Shown one piece after another: positions 6,932 to 13,735 of a stretch of DNA of 13,735 bases (position 1 is the stretch's first letter; every line of letters begins with the position of its first letter). The position numbers and the translations under genes are program-made. Source of the stretch: Spirochaetales bacterium (GTDB lineage Bacteria > Spirochaetota > Spirochaetia > ARS1246); contig JABGPX010000487.1 of assembly GCA_018644745.1 (NCBI GenBank), forward strand, positions 1-13,735, written 5' to 3'. Below the pieces are notes generated by a model, which was not told the origin of the DNA, did not search any database, and was given only the letters and a program-made list of their open reading frames with translations.

Positions 6932-8413
6932 TCAGACCCGGATAATCTCTATGTCAAGCTGATTGCCAAACAGCTCCAACGCTTTGCCGTGATGGCCGGG
7001 AGCGACTATGGCGTGATGGGAGAAACCCAGCAAGATTAGCTCACGATAATATTCTCGAATCGGTTTCTCCGTTTTGATGATGAGGGAAGATTCGCCGATT
7101 TCCAAAGGCGGTGTATCCGGTACCGTGCCTTCACTCACCAGCAGTTTCCAGACGCCTTGATGCTCGATGATATGCGACATGGTCACAGGGCCGGGAGAGT
7201 AGGTAGCTTCGAATCCAGGGGCGTTTCCTTCAAACCCCCAATCCTCGCAAGCCCGCTGCAGTTTCACGGGTCGATCCGGACGGCTCGTTCTCGGGTCGAT
7301 AAAACCGTGTCCCAGAATTACTATAGCATTCAGCTCGGCGTCGATCTCTTCCCATTCGCCGAAAAAAGGAGTGGTACCCGAGAGCTCCTTCAACACTTTA
7401 CTCATTATCAGACCGAGTACATCACCTTCGGTTACCGCAAGAGCTTTGCCCGAGGACAGGAGCTCCGATAAGCCTAGATAGCAGGTTGTGTTGGCTTCGA
7501 CCTCAATAAAGTGCTGGCCGAGTAACGCAAGCCCGTCGAGTTTGTACCGCTCTACGAGATCCTGAAAAGCTACGCCAAGTCTCGCGCCCCGCTGTAGATC
7601 TATATCATCAAGGTCCGTAATCACGTACTCCGCTTTCGCGTGATCGACTATCTCCTTAACCCTCGGATCATCCAATTCGATCTCATCGAGTATGTTTTTA
7701 AGATGTTTGATATCCACATCCATAATGTGCGGACCGAGTTTGCCGGATACCGAAGTCTTGTCATATTGAAAATCATACATGCCCCGGAAGATATGTCCGA
7801 TCAATCCGATATTCCAGAACCGCAGGCTTTTTATTATTTCCCGTATCTTGATATATCTGTATATATCCTCGTATGTTTCATCGTCGTCGATCGATCCCAC
7901 CACGGCTTCGAAGTTCCGATATTTATCCATCTTCCGGAAACCGCATGCAAGTTGGATAATGCCCATAGGTCCGGAGTTTCTTAACGATTCATCATAGCCC
8001 ATCTTGTAATCTAGCTTCGCATGCTTTTGTGAGGCAAAGAGCAGAATCGGCATATCGTCGGGTAGATGCAACAGCGCCTGATGTATCAAATAGTCGGTGC
8101 TGTAGGTTGCTTCTGCAACAACCAAAACATCGATAGAGCTTTCTCTAAAAAGTCTACCCGCGGCATCGGCCTTATCGAGAGTGTCTATCAGACCGGGATA
8201 AATTACGCGGCATCTATTCCCCAAACGGTCTGCAATCGTCTGCAGATCCGCCTCGACACGCTCCCTGAGCCCTTCATACATCCGCCAATACTCGAAATAG
8301 CCCGACCCGATAAAACCGACGGCCAGATCTCCTTCCTTCGATTTCTCTGAGATCAGATCCCCGCTTTTACCTCCCTTCGTTACCTCGAAAGAAAAAATTT
8401 CCCCATCGCTCAT
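6932..8413 (-). CDS. L-fucose/L-arabinose isomerase-fold protein, full length
   Basis: A 493-residue member of the L-fucose/L-arabinose isomerase superfamily, cytoplasmic, expected to interconvert an aldose and ketose with a divalent metal. ATG 8413 follows GGAGG (8420-8424) by 6 nt. After a polar N-terminal extension (1-28) come a Rossmann-like domain starting 'DLAVGFIGSGYFEYW', a middle domain with 'GHIFRGMYDF' (206-215), and a C-terminal domain. Metal ligands can be matched by spacing to E. coli AraA (Glu306, Glu333, His350, His450): E329 in 'TEGD', E353 in 'FFGEWEEI', H369 in 'GHGFID' and H466/H467 in 'GFSHHAIV'. All four appear present, so the protein is probably active. It is not a typical RhaA rhamnose isomerase, so the natural sugar is open. 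It is 19 bp upstream of GH78 and 120 bp after the response regulator; copy B of the palindromic element and a 13-bp dyad lie in its leader. Confidence 0.85.
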   Translation of the reverse strand: MSDGEIFSFEVTKGGKSGDLISEKSKEGDLAVGFIGSGYFEYWRMYEGLRERVEADLQTIADRLGNRCRVIYPGLIDTLDKADAAGRLFRESSIDVLVVAEATYSTDYLIHQALLHLPDDMPILLFASQKHAKLDYKMGYDESLRNSGPMGIIQLACGFRKMDKYRNFEAVVGSIDDDETYEDIYRYIKIREIIKSLRFWNIGLIGHIFRGMYDFQYDKTSVSGKLGPHIMDVDIKHLKNILDEIELDDPRVKEIVDHAKAEYVITDLDDIDLQRGARLGVAFQDLVERYKLDGLALLGQHFIEVEANTTCYLGLSELLSSGKALAVTEGDVLGLIMSKVLKELSGTTPFFGEWEEIDAELNAIVILGHGFIDPRTSRPDRPVKLQRACEDWGFEGNAPGFEATYSPGPVTMSHIIEHQGVWKLLVSEGTVPDTPPLEIGESSLIIKTEKPIREYYRELILLGFSHHAIVAPGHHGKALELFGNQLDIEIIRV

Positions 8414-8469
8414 ACAAATCCTCCAACATAGCCTTGAAGCCGCCGCGGCGTTCCGGGCTGTATATATGA

Positions 8470-8482
8470 ATCATGCCATGAT
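8470..8482. promoter_or_regulatory. 13-bp dyad in the leader of the isomerase-like gene
   Basis: ATCATG-C-CATGAT: a perfect 6-bp dyad around one central base, 57 bp before the isomerase-like start. A TATATA-like stretch (8461-8467) lies just downstream on the minus strand and could be a -10 region, but no good -35 was found. A 10-bp GC palindrome (CGCCGCGGCG, 8441-8450) also sits between this dyad and the ribosome site. An operator role is possible but unproven. Confidence 0.35.
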
Positions 8483-8506
8483 GATACCTAACGAGGTGGT
8501 GCAAAA

Positions 8507-8542
8507 CCATAGGACTATTACCCCAAAATAGTCCTATCCTTC
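8507..8542 (-). repeat. Palindromic element, copy B
   Basis: Second copy of the 36-bp element at 4174-4209, same orientation, 30 of 36 positions identical with no gaps. The stem is longer here: 11 bp (8509-8519 with 8527-8537, plus-strand arm ATAGGACTATT) and a 7-nt loop ACCCCAA. On the minus strand it contains the last codons GAA GGA and TAG stop of the response regulator at the same element positions that hold the GH78 end in copy A. Weaker similarity continues beyond the core into the leader (TT-TG-CACC). It lies 93 bp upstream of the isomerase-like start. Confidence 0.75.
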
Positions 8543-9232
8543 GTACGGATAAACGCGCTGGCGCAATGAGGAGACATATTTGATAAGGGAAAGCCGGTTA
8601 TGGACACTGAGTTTGTCGTAGATGGAAACCAGGTGGTTCTTTACGGTCTTTTCGGCGATAAAGAGGCTGTCGGCGATCTGTGCATTCGTTTGAGCTTTCG
8701 CCGTCAGACATACTATCTCTGCCTCGCGTCGAGTCAGGTCAGGTGCCGCCTGAAGCAGCTCGAAAATCAGTGATTCTTTTTCTTTTGCCGACCGATCCTC
8801 GTCCGGATGCATGAGGTCGAGAAGCTTGAATCCGATCGAAGGTGACATATAGAACGCACCCTTGTGTACCGCTTCGATCGATAGAATGAGGTCCTGCGGA
8901 TCGACCTCCTTGAGCACATAACCGGTCGCACCGTGGTTGAGAGCGTCAACCGCGAGCTCATCGTCGTCAAATGTTGTAAGTATCAGGATTTTAATATCTG
9001 GAAATTGTTTCCGGATAATGTCAGTTGCTTCCACACCATCCATTACGGGCATGCGAATATCCATGAGGATTACGTCGGGCACCAGATCCTGAGCCTGAGC
9101 GACGGCCTCTTTCCCATTTTCCGCTATCCCTATTACGTTTATCCTTCCATTGCTGTCATTCTGGAGAACAAACCTCAAGCTTTGTGCAAAGAGATGTTGA
9201 TCGTCTGCGATAAGTACTTTAATTGGCTGCAC
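8534..9232 (-). CDS. NarL/LuxR-family response regulator
   Basis: A 232-residue two-component response regulator that should bind DNA when phosphorylated by the kinase encoded just upstream. The receiver domain (about 4-122) carries the acidic pair D10/D11, phospho-acceptor D58 in 'DVILMDIRMP', T86/T87 and K108. The LuxR/NarL-type DNA-binding domain (about 165-225) has 'LTRREAEIV' and the recognition helix region 'IAEKTVKNHLVSIYDKL'. The start is GTG 9232, inside the end of the kinase gene (14-nt overlap), with AAGGA a little upstream, so the pair is translationally coupled. LplB/YtcP importers in Firmicutes are usually paired with an AraC-type YesN regulator; a NarL-type regulator here is less usual. 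Its stop lies inside palindromic element B. Likely targets are its own operon and the divergent GH43/heparinase-like genes (inference). Confidence 0.94.
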   Translation of the reverse strand: MQPIKVLIADDQHLFAQSLRFVLQNDSNGRINVIGIAENGKEAVAQAQDLVPDVILMDIRMPVMDGVEATDIIRKQFPDIKILILTTFDDDELAVDALNHGATGYVLKEVDPQDLILSIEAVHKGAFYMSPSIGFKLLDLMHPDEDRSAKEKESLIFELLQAAPDLTRREAEIVCLTAKAQTNAQIADSLFIAEKTVKNHLVSIYDKLSVHNRLSLIKYVSSLRQRVYPYEG

Positions 9233-10436
9233 GGCTCAACTCTTCCTTGGGTATAAATACCACGAATTCAAAGCCGTCGGCAACGGGTCCGAAACCAAGT
9301 CTGCCGCTTACCGTTTCCAACCGTTCATATGTGCCCTTCAAGCCAATCCCCTCAGTTATCACGGCAGAATCGGCGGCACTTATCTGTGTATCATTCCAAA
9401 TACGCATTCGGAGCTCCTCGTCATCAGTCCAGAAAGATAGCCGGATGTACGCTGCGTCTCCGTGGCGGAGAGCGTTGACGAATCCTACTTGCACAGCGCG
9501 AAAAAGCGCGTTGAAAACTACCGCGTTCATCTGTCCGGCAAGATTTCCGACATGGCATTCTGTTTCTATACCTGTCGCGACAGCGAAATCCTGGCAAAGT
9601 TTTATGAAGAAAATCCCAGGATTCGTTGTTACTTTCTTTTCCATTCCACGTAACTTGTACAGCGTCTTTCTAGTCTCTCGGTGCGTATTTGCGGCAATCT
9701 CTCGAGCTTTCCTGCAGTAATCAAGGAGTGTTTCAGGATCTGTATCCAGCAATCCTCTGGTGGCGTTCATCATCATCGAAATGTTTGTCATCGCATAACC
9801 GATCTCATCGTGGAGCTCGCGGGTAATCCGCTGCCTCTCCCGTTCGGCCGATTCTATTTCTACGTCCTCCAGGTGCTCTACAAAGGAATGAGCCGCAGCG
9901 GCAAGATTTTCGAGGGATCTGTGCTGTTCGTCGACAACCTTGGATTTCTCGACAAGTCTTTCGCGGTAGTACATGATGATGGCGGTGATAAAAGCCCAAA
10001 ATACGCCGAACAGGAGAATCGCGATCCTATTGTTCGCGCCGTTGTCGAAGTTTATCCCTATCAGCGTTACACAGAGGAGGGCTATAAGGTTAAGCACCAA
10101 TCCGCGCACCACCGAAAGCCTGATAGAGCTCTGAAGCACGAACAGCGAAATGAGCATGAGTTCCTCTATTATATAAGCGCCCTGCAGGAAACCCAGAGAC
10201 GCAAAGAGTACGACAAGGTGAGCAACGAGAGAACCGATTCGGAAAAGGTCTTTCCCGAAAAATGTCTCGCCGCAAAGGCAGATTCCTGTAAGGATGAGAC
10301 ACACCCGTACCGTCAGCAGTTGGAACGAATCTATACGGTTAGGAATAACATCGATTACGGCATAAATATAGGTTAAACAGCCGAGAGAAAGCAGCAGCAC
10401 CGGGAATTCGATAATTTGTGGCTTTCTGAAAATCAC
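9219..10436 (-). CDS. DesK/NarL-type membrane sensor histidine kinase
   Basis: A 405-residue kinase with about six membrane segments in the first 157 residues (roughly 9-30, 40-58, 66-84, 87-104, 108-128, 138-157) and no large periplasmic or PAS domain. A coiled linker (about 158-198) leads to the HisKA_3 helix 'ERQRITRELHDEIGYAMTNI' (200-219) with phospho-acceptor H209. The ATPase domain follows: N box 'QVGFVNALRHG' (316-326, N321), 'WNDT' (347-350) in the DNG position and the glycine loop 'GIGLKGTYERL' (363-373). Two substitutions stand out: the usual N-box Glu after Gln is V317, and the usual Gln/His of the DxxxQ phosphatase motif after the histidine is Y214. The start is GTG 10436, 8 nt after AGGA. 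It is the first gene of the leftward block and overlaps the regulator gene. The signal is unknown; with no extracytoplasmic domain it may sense within the membrane or through a partner such as the importer. Confidence 0.92.
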   Translation of the reverse strand: MIFRKPQIIEFPVLLLSLGCLTYIYAVIDVIPNRIDSFQLLTVRVCLILTGICLCGETFFGKDLFRIGSLVAHLVVLFASLGFLQGAYIIEELMLISLFVLQSSIRLSVVRGLVLNLIALLCVTLIGINFDNGANNRIAILLFGVFWAFITAIIMYYRERLVEKSKVVDEQHRSLENLAAAAHSFVEHLEDVEIESAERERQRITRELHDEIGYAMTNISMMMNATRGLLDTDPETLLDYCRKAREIAANTHRETRKTLYKLRGMEKKVTTNPGIFFIKLCQDFAVATGIETECHVGNLAGQMNAVVFNALFRAVQVGFVNALRHGDAAYIRLSFWTDDEELRMRIWNDTQISAADSAVITEGIGLKGTYERLETVSGRLGFGPVADGFEFVVFIPKEELSRAAN

Positions 10437-10543
10437 TGCTGCCGTCCTATTACGTGCATAGTTCCGTTATCTATCCTATCATGTAATCATAATGAAGAAC
10501 TTGTCTTTTCGGATATTCTCGACTTATAAAAGGAGGTGCGAAT
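10437..10543. promoter_or_regulatory. Divergent control region between the kinase and GH43 genes
   Basis: The 107 bp between the two divergent starts must contain, or lie next to, the promoters of both blocks. The rightward side ends in AGGAGG (10531-10536), 7 nt before the GH43 ATG. CATAAT (10488-10493) is a possible rightward -10, but no convincing -35 at normal spacing was found; on the minus strand TATGAT (10487-10492) is a possible -10, also without a good -35. TCCTAT occurs at 10445-10450 and 10474-10479, the first overlapping the kinase ribosome site. Promoter positions are not assigned. Confidence 0.5.
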
Positions 10544-11554
10544 ATGGCATTATTTCGCTACAGGAATCCCATCAGAGAGGGCATCACCGGCGGCATAAGA
10601 GACAGTCAAATCATTGAGGAGGGGGGACGATACTACCTGATCGGGACATGCGCCCCCTTCTGGTATTGGGAAGAGGAAAAAAATCCCGGAATTAAGATCT
10701 ACTCATCCGATGATCTCCTGAATTGGAAATTTGAAAAGCTACTGATAGAAAGGAGCAAACTGGATCCCTCGGTCTGGTATCTTGATAGATTCTGGGCTCC
10801 GGAGATTCATACAATTCGAGGTAAGTACTACCTTACCTACAACTGTCAGAATGAGACGACGGAGGAGCACCTCTCCAGAGGGCAGCAGAGTGGAGTCGCG
10901 GCATCGGACTCGCTTCTGGGCGATTATACCGTGCTGACCCATGACACTCCCCTTATCAGAGGGAACGATCTGACCCTTTTCGAAGATGAGGATGGTCAGG
11001 TCTACGCCTTTAACAACCGTGATAAGACCATTTTTGTCACACCTATCGATTTAGAGAAAATGAAACCCCTTGCGGAATCTGAGCCCTGTTTTACCAACGG
11101 CAATTTGGATCTGGGTGATTGGGACGGAGTCAGCATAGAGGGAGCCTATTGCATTAAGAAAGAGGGGGTTTACTACCTCTTCTACTCCTCCTGGAGCCGG
11201 GGATATGAGATAGGATATGCCACAGCATCCCGTCCGCTGGGTCCCTGGACCAAATCACCCCGAAATCCGGTCTACGGCGGCCAGAACAGAGAGTCCTGTA
11301 AAAAGTACGGTGTTGCATATTCGGGTGATCCGGAAAATCCCTGGGCAGCGGTAGGACACAATGCGGTATTCACCGGCCCCGACGGGAGACTCTGGATCTG
11401 CTGTCACGGGATATTAAAGAGTGAAGGGATTCCTTACCTGGTCATAGATCCTATAGAATTCGTTGACGGGGAGATTCATATTGCGGGTCCGACATATGAA
11501 GAGCAGAGCGTCGAGCGGAATATTAACGGGCAAACAAAGGGAGGGCCACATTGA
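10544..11554 (+). CDS. GH43-type glycoside hydrolase (arabinofuranosidase/xylosidase-like)
   Basis: A 336-residue five-bladed beta-propeller glycosidase of the GH43 type (clan F), members of which remove alpha-L-arabinofuranosyl or beta-D-xylosyl units with inversion. ATG 10544 has AGGAGG 7 nt upstream. Catalytic positions expected for the family are visible: base D20 in 'GGIRDSQII', pKa-modulating D142 in 'RGNDLTLFED' and acid E199 in 'SIEGAY'. 'WAPEIH' (84-89) and 'GHNAVF' (271-276, H272) match conserved GH43 landmarks. There is no signal peptide and no extra carbohydrate-binding domain, so it probably works in the cytoplasm on imported oligosaccharides. Its TGA stop overlaps the TTG start of the next gene. 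Linkage specificity cannot be determined; a pentose side chain is the best guess from family and context. Confidence 0.9.
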   Translation: MALFRYRNPIREGITGGIRDSQIIEEGGRYYLIGTCAPFWYWEEEKNPGIKIYSSDDLLNWKFEKLLIERSKLDPSVWYLDRFWAPEIHTIRGKYYLTYNCQNETTEEHLSRGQQSGVAASDSLLGDYTVLTHDTPLIRGNDLTLFEDEDGQVYAFNNRDKTIFVTPIDLEKMKPLAESEPCFTNGNLDLGDWDGVSIEGAYCIKKEGVYYLFYSSWSRGYEIGYATASRPLGPWTKSPRNPVYGGQNRESCKKYGVAYSGDPENPWAAVGHNAVFTGPDGRLWICCHGILKSEGIPYLVIDPIEFVDGEIHIAGPTYEEQSVERNINGQTKGGPH

Positions 11555-13735
11555 AAAAAGAACATTATCTCAAGCTGATCAAAGATCTCTATGCGAAAAT
11601 CGGACGTACAGAGGATTACCAAGCTCCCGGCTGGACGATTCAGAGTGAAATACTGCTCTATAAGCAGACCGGCGACTTCAAATATATGGAGGGAGTAATC
11701 CGGGATATGCGGAAGAAACTGACGCTTTTCAGCAAGGGCGGCATCCTGGAACCCGATATGAATGTAACCGGATTCAAACTGCCTCCCCGTATTGCTGCCG
11801 CCACCAGGTTCTTGCTTGATGAAGACGTCTTCTCCGAGAATGAGAAGATCGTGCTGAACGGCTTTATTGGAGAGCTGCTCTCTCATTCCGAGTATGAGAG
11901 GGGACCTATGAATCGGGCTGTCGGTTTTATGGCCGGTCTGAATCCCTTGAGAAAAATACACGGTCCACACCCGGAAGATAAGGATCTAAATGAGTTGGAA
12001 GAAACCCTCAGCCGGGACTGGCTGAATCACTGTGAGCCCGAAGAGAGGGCCTACGGATATGAAGCTCTTACCTACCTCTTTCTGATGGAGTGGATGGAGA
12101 CCGGGGGACATGAGAATTGGTATGAACTTCCGGCCATGAAAAAGGGCCTTGAAAACCTGCTCTTCTCCCGCGGTGGAAATGGCCGTTGCGCCGCTTATGG
12201 TGACTGGCGACCCTGGGAACCCTGCTGGGGACTCTATATAGCGGTTTTTGAGAAAGCCGCGGCCGTCTACCAGGACGGGCGCTTTAAATTTATGGCCCAC
12301 CAGATTTTTCTCTCCTGGGAGGAGGAACTGAAAACAGACGCCGAACAGGTACACCACGATATCATGGGACTTTCGTTCGCTCACCGCTGGTGTGACGACG
12401 CGGTGGAGCCGATTGTTCCAACGGAGAATCCCGGAATTATTACGCGGAATTCTGGGCTGTTAGAGCGGCTGGTTTTACGCAGCGGGTGGGAGAGAAACGC
12501 TCTTTTCGGAACTCTCAGCCTTTCTGACCGGGATGAACACGGTCACTGTGATACCCTGGCCCTCAGCGGACTGCAGGCCGCGGGGCGCATGTTAGATGAT
12601 AACGGCAGGGAGACCTATCATACCTACTGCCATAATCTGCTATACACTGCTGACGAATCGGAGGATTTTCCCGTACCCCGCTATAGCGAAACTCCGGGAA
12701 AGGAGCAGACCATTCGGCTGGACTTTGATAGTGTACGTCATTACGGTCATTTCCAAGTTGATCCGTCAATACCGGTCAAGTCCAAGCATGCAATCAGAAA
12801 CGATCTGCCTAGGGAATTCAACTTCAATCCAAAGGAGGAGTGGGTTCTCCTGATGAAATGGCTGGGAATAGGTTCCTATACGGTCAGAATCAGAGAGATC
12901 CGTTTAGTCTCTGAAAGTGAGACAACGGTCATATCGGATTTTGTAAACGAGAAAGATAAATGGGTAGGTTTGACTGACCTGGAGGGCGACACGGGCGTTT
13001 TTCACTTTGACTTTACCGGGCATGTACCGAAAAACCTGAACGATCCTTACAGCTTTGAACCTCAGTTTCTGGGAAGGCATTTCCCCTACCCCCTCGATCT
13101 GGACAACGGCCCTTTTGAAGCTCTTGAAATAGATTTTGTTATGGACGGACAACTGCCAGCAGAAGACTTCCATCTGATCTGTCTGGGCGGCAAAGAGGGG
13201 TATCCCCGTCAGTGGTACTCCTACGAACTCCCGCATTTTAAGGCCGATGTCCTGTTTCACCATGATCGTGAGTTATACATTCACAGCCTCTGTCGAAGCC
13301 GGGGGCATACAAGACTCCGACGTTCTCTGGAACGGACGAGGGAGCTCTTTCTTTTGAAAAACCGACTTCTCTGGATCAGGGACACTGTTGATTACGGTGA
13401 TGATTTGCCCCACACCTCAGGTCCCCTATGGCAGATCAAACAGGTGATTTCGCAGGGCGAGAACTGGCTCTGTTCACGAGAGGATCAAAAATTGCTCATC
13501 TACTTTCTACCGAAAGAGGGAGCCACGATCCATCTGGACAAGTGGGAGGGATCAGAACTTGAGATCAGGGGTTCCCGTTACAATCCTTATACCTATTATC
13601 AGAAACTGACAGCCCCGAGTGGTGGTCTTCAGTATTTTGAAACCCTGCTGATACCCCTGAAGGAGGAAGACTATCCCGAACAGATCGCCGGTCAGATCAA
13701 AATAGCCGCCGACGGATCCGGGGGAGTTACACGCA
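11551..13735 (+). CDS. Heparinase II/III-like protein (polysaccharide-lyase-like), 3' end outside window
   Basis: The frame is open from TTG 11551 to the right edge (728 codons). The TTG overlaps the GH43 stop (ATTGA) and follows GGGAGG by 6 nt, so translation is coupled. The first 280 or so residues are helical, as in an (alpha/alpha) toroid, with a Trp-rich 'YGDWRPWEPCWG' (216-227). A beta-rich part follows. At 329-343 'EHGHCDTLALSGLQA' has the H-x-H-x-D pattern of the heparinase II/III C-terminal domain, followed by 'LDDNGRETY' and 'HNLLY' (H361), matching the family's D-x-G and HN landmarks. This architecture is shared by several polysaccharide lyase families acting on uronate-containing chains (alginate, heparin, ulvan, gellan and others). 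No signal peptide is visible, so any substrate would be an imported oligosaccharide. I cannot place it in a defined PL family; the fold assignment is good, lyase activity and substrate are inference. Confidence 0.82.
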   Translation, partial: MKKEHYLKLIKDLYAKIGRTEDYQAPGWTIQSEILLYKQTGDFKYMEGVIRDMRKKLTLFSKGGILEPDMNVTGFKLPPRIAAATRFLLDEDVFSENEKIVLNGFIGELLSHSEYERGPMNRAVGFMAGLNPLRKIHGPHPEDKDLNELEETLSRDWLNHCEPEERAYGYEALTYLFLMEWMETGGHENWYELPAMKKGLENLLFSRGGNGRCAAYGDWRPWEPCWGLYIAVFEKAAAVYQDGRFKFMAHQIFLSWEEELKTDAEQVHHDIMGLSFAHRWCDDAVEPIVPTENPGIITRNSGLLERLVLRSGWERNALFGTLSLSDRDEHGHCDTLALSGLQAAGRMLDDNGRETYHTYCHNLLYTADESEDFPVPRYSETPGKEQTIRLDFDSVRHYGHFQVDPSIPVKSKHAIRNDLPREFNFNPKEEWVLLMKWLGIGSYTVRIREIRLVSESETTVISDFVNEKDKWVGLTDLEGDTGVFHFDFTGHVPKNLNDPYSFEPQFLGRHFPYPLDLDNGPFEALEIDFVMDGQLPAEDFHLICLGGKEGYPRQWYSYELPHFKADVLFHHDRELYIHSLCRSRGHTRLRRSLERTRELFLLKNRLLWIRDTVDYGDDLPHTSGPLWQIKQVISQGENWLCSREDQKLLIYFLPKEGATIHLDKWEGSELEIRGSRYNPYTYYQKLTAPSGGLQYFETLLIPLKEEDYPEQIAGQIKIAADGSGGVTR

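Noticed and set aside
8484..8542. Integron attC site, because of an ACCTAAC match to the R-box consensus near copy B.
   Set aside because: The match is a single 7-mer with a loose consensus, no paired GTTRRRY at proper spacing was found, copy A lacks it, and the enclosed genes are far larger than typical cassettes.
9681..10376. 231-codon plus-strand open frame opposite the kinase gene.
   Set aside because: Shadow of the kinase membrane and dimerisation region; no domain features, and the kinase frame is clearly coding.
10444..10479. TCCTAT hexamers in the divergent control region as half-sites shared with elements A and B.
   Set aside because: One overlaps the kinase ribosome site, and TCCTAT/ATAGGA also occurs inside GH43 and heparinase-like coding sequence (for example near 11212, 11449 and 12873), so the hexamer is not specific.
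10501..10530. TTGTCT (10501-10506) and TATAAA (10525-10530) as a promoter for GH43.
   Set aside because: The spacing of 18 is acceptable, but transcription would start at or after the AGGAGG ribosome site, leaving the mRNA without it.

Overview
The window is a carbohydrate-use locus. It has two blocks of genes transcribed away from each other from a short control region at about 10437-10543. The organism is probably a Spirochaetaceae-type bacterium (Spirochaeta / Sediminispirochaeta / Treponema-like). The main clue is the LplA-type binding protein, whose signal peptide ends in a Gly-rich stretch with no lipobox cysteine, a style I associate with spirochaetes. The LplB/YtcP/LplA transporter type itself is also common in Paenibacillus and other Firmicutes, so the assignment is an inference and not certain. 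Sampled lines have moderate GC (about 52-58%), and GTG and TTG starts are frequent.

Leftward block (minus strand, read from 10436 down to 1). A DesK/NarL-type membrane histidine kinase overlaps its LuxR/NarL-type response regulator by 14 nt. Next come a 493-aa L-fucose/L-arabinose-isomerase-fold protein, a cytoplasmic GH78 alpha-L-rhamnosidase 19 bp behind it, two CUT1-type ABC permeases (LplB-like, then YtcP-like with an overlapping GTG start), and the LplA-type solute-binding protein. A strong intrinsic terminator at 429-468 follows. Beyond it starts a second isomerase-fold paralogue, cut off by the left window edge. No ABC ATPase is present in the window, which is usual for this importer class (shared MsmX/UgpC-type ATPase).

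Rightward block (plus strand, 10544 to the end). A GH43-type glycosidase is translationally coupled (TTG over TGA) to a large heparinase II/III-like protein. The latter stays open to the right edge for at least 728 codons.

Inferred working model: the two-component system senses a signal linked to a plant- or algal-type polysaccharide. The importer brings in rhamnose-containing oligosaccharides. GH78 releases L-rhamnose inside the cell, GH43 removes a side-chain pentose (arabinose or xylose), the heparinase-like protein may cleave a uronate-containing backbone, and the isomerase-fold proteins act on released sugars. Neither GH43 nor the heparinase-like protein shows a signal peptide, so processing looks intracellular.

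The most unusual structure is a 36-bp palindromic element present twice in the same orientation (4174-4209 and 8507-8542). The copies match at 30 of 36 positions without gaps, carry one compensatory base-pair change in the stem, and hold the TAG stop codon of the preceding gene at the same internal position. The two copies bracket exactly the isomerase + GH78 pair. No tRNA, rRNA, CRISPR array or transposase was seen.
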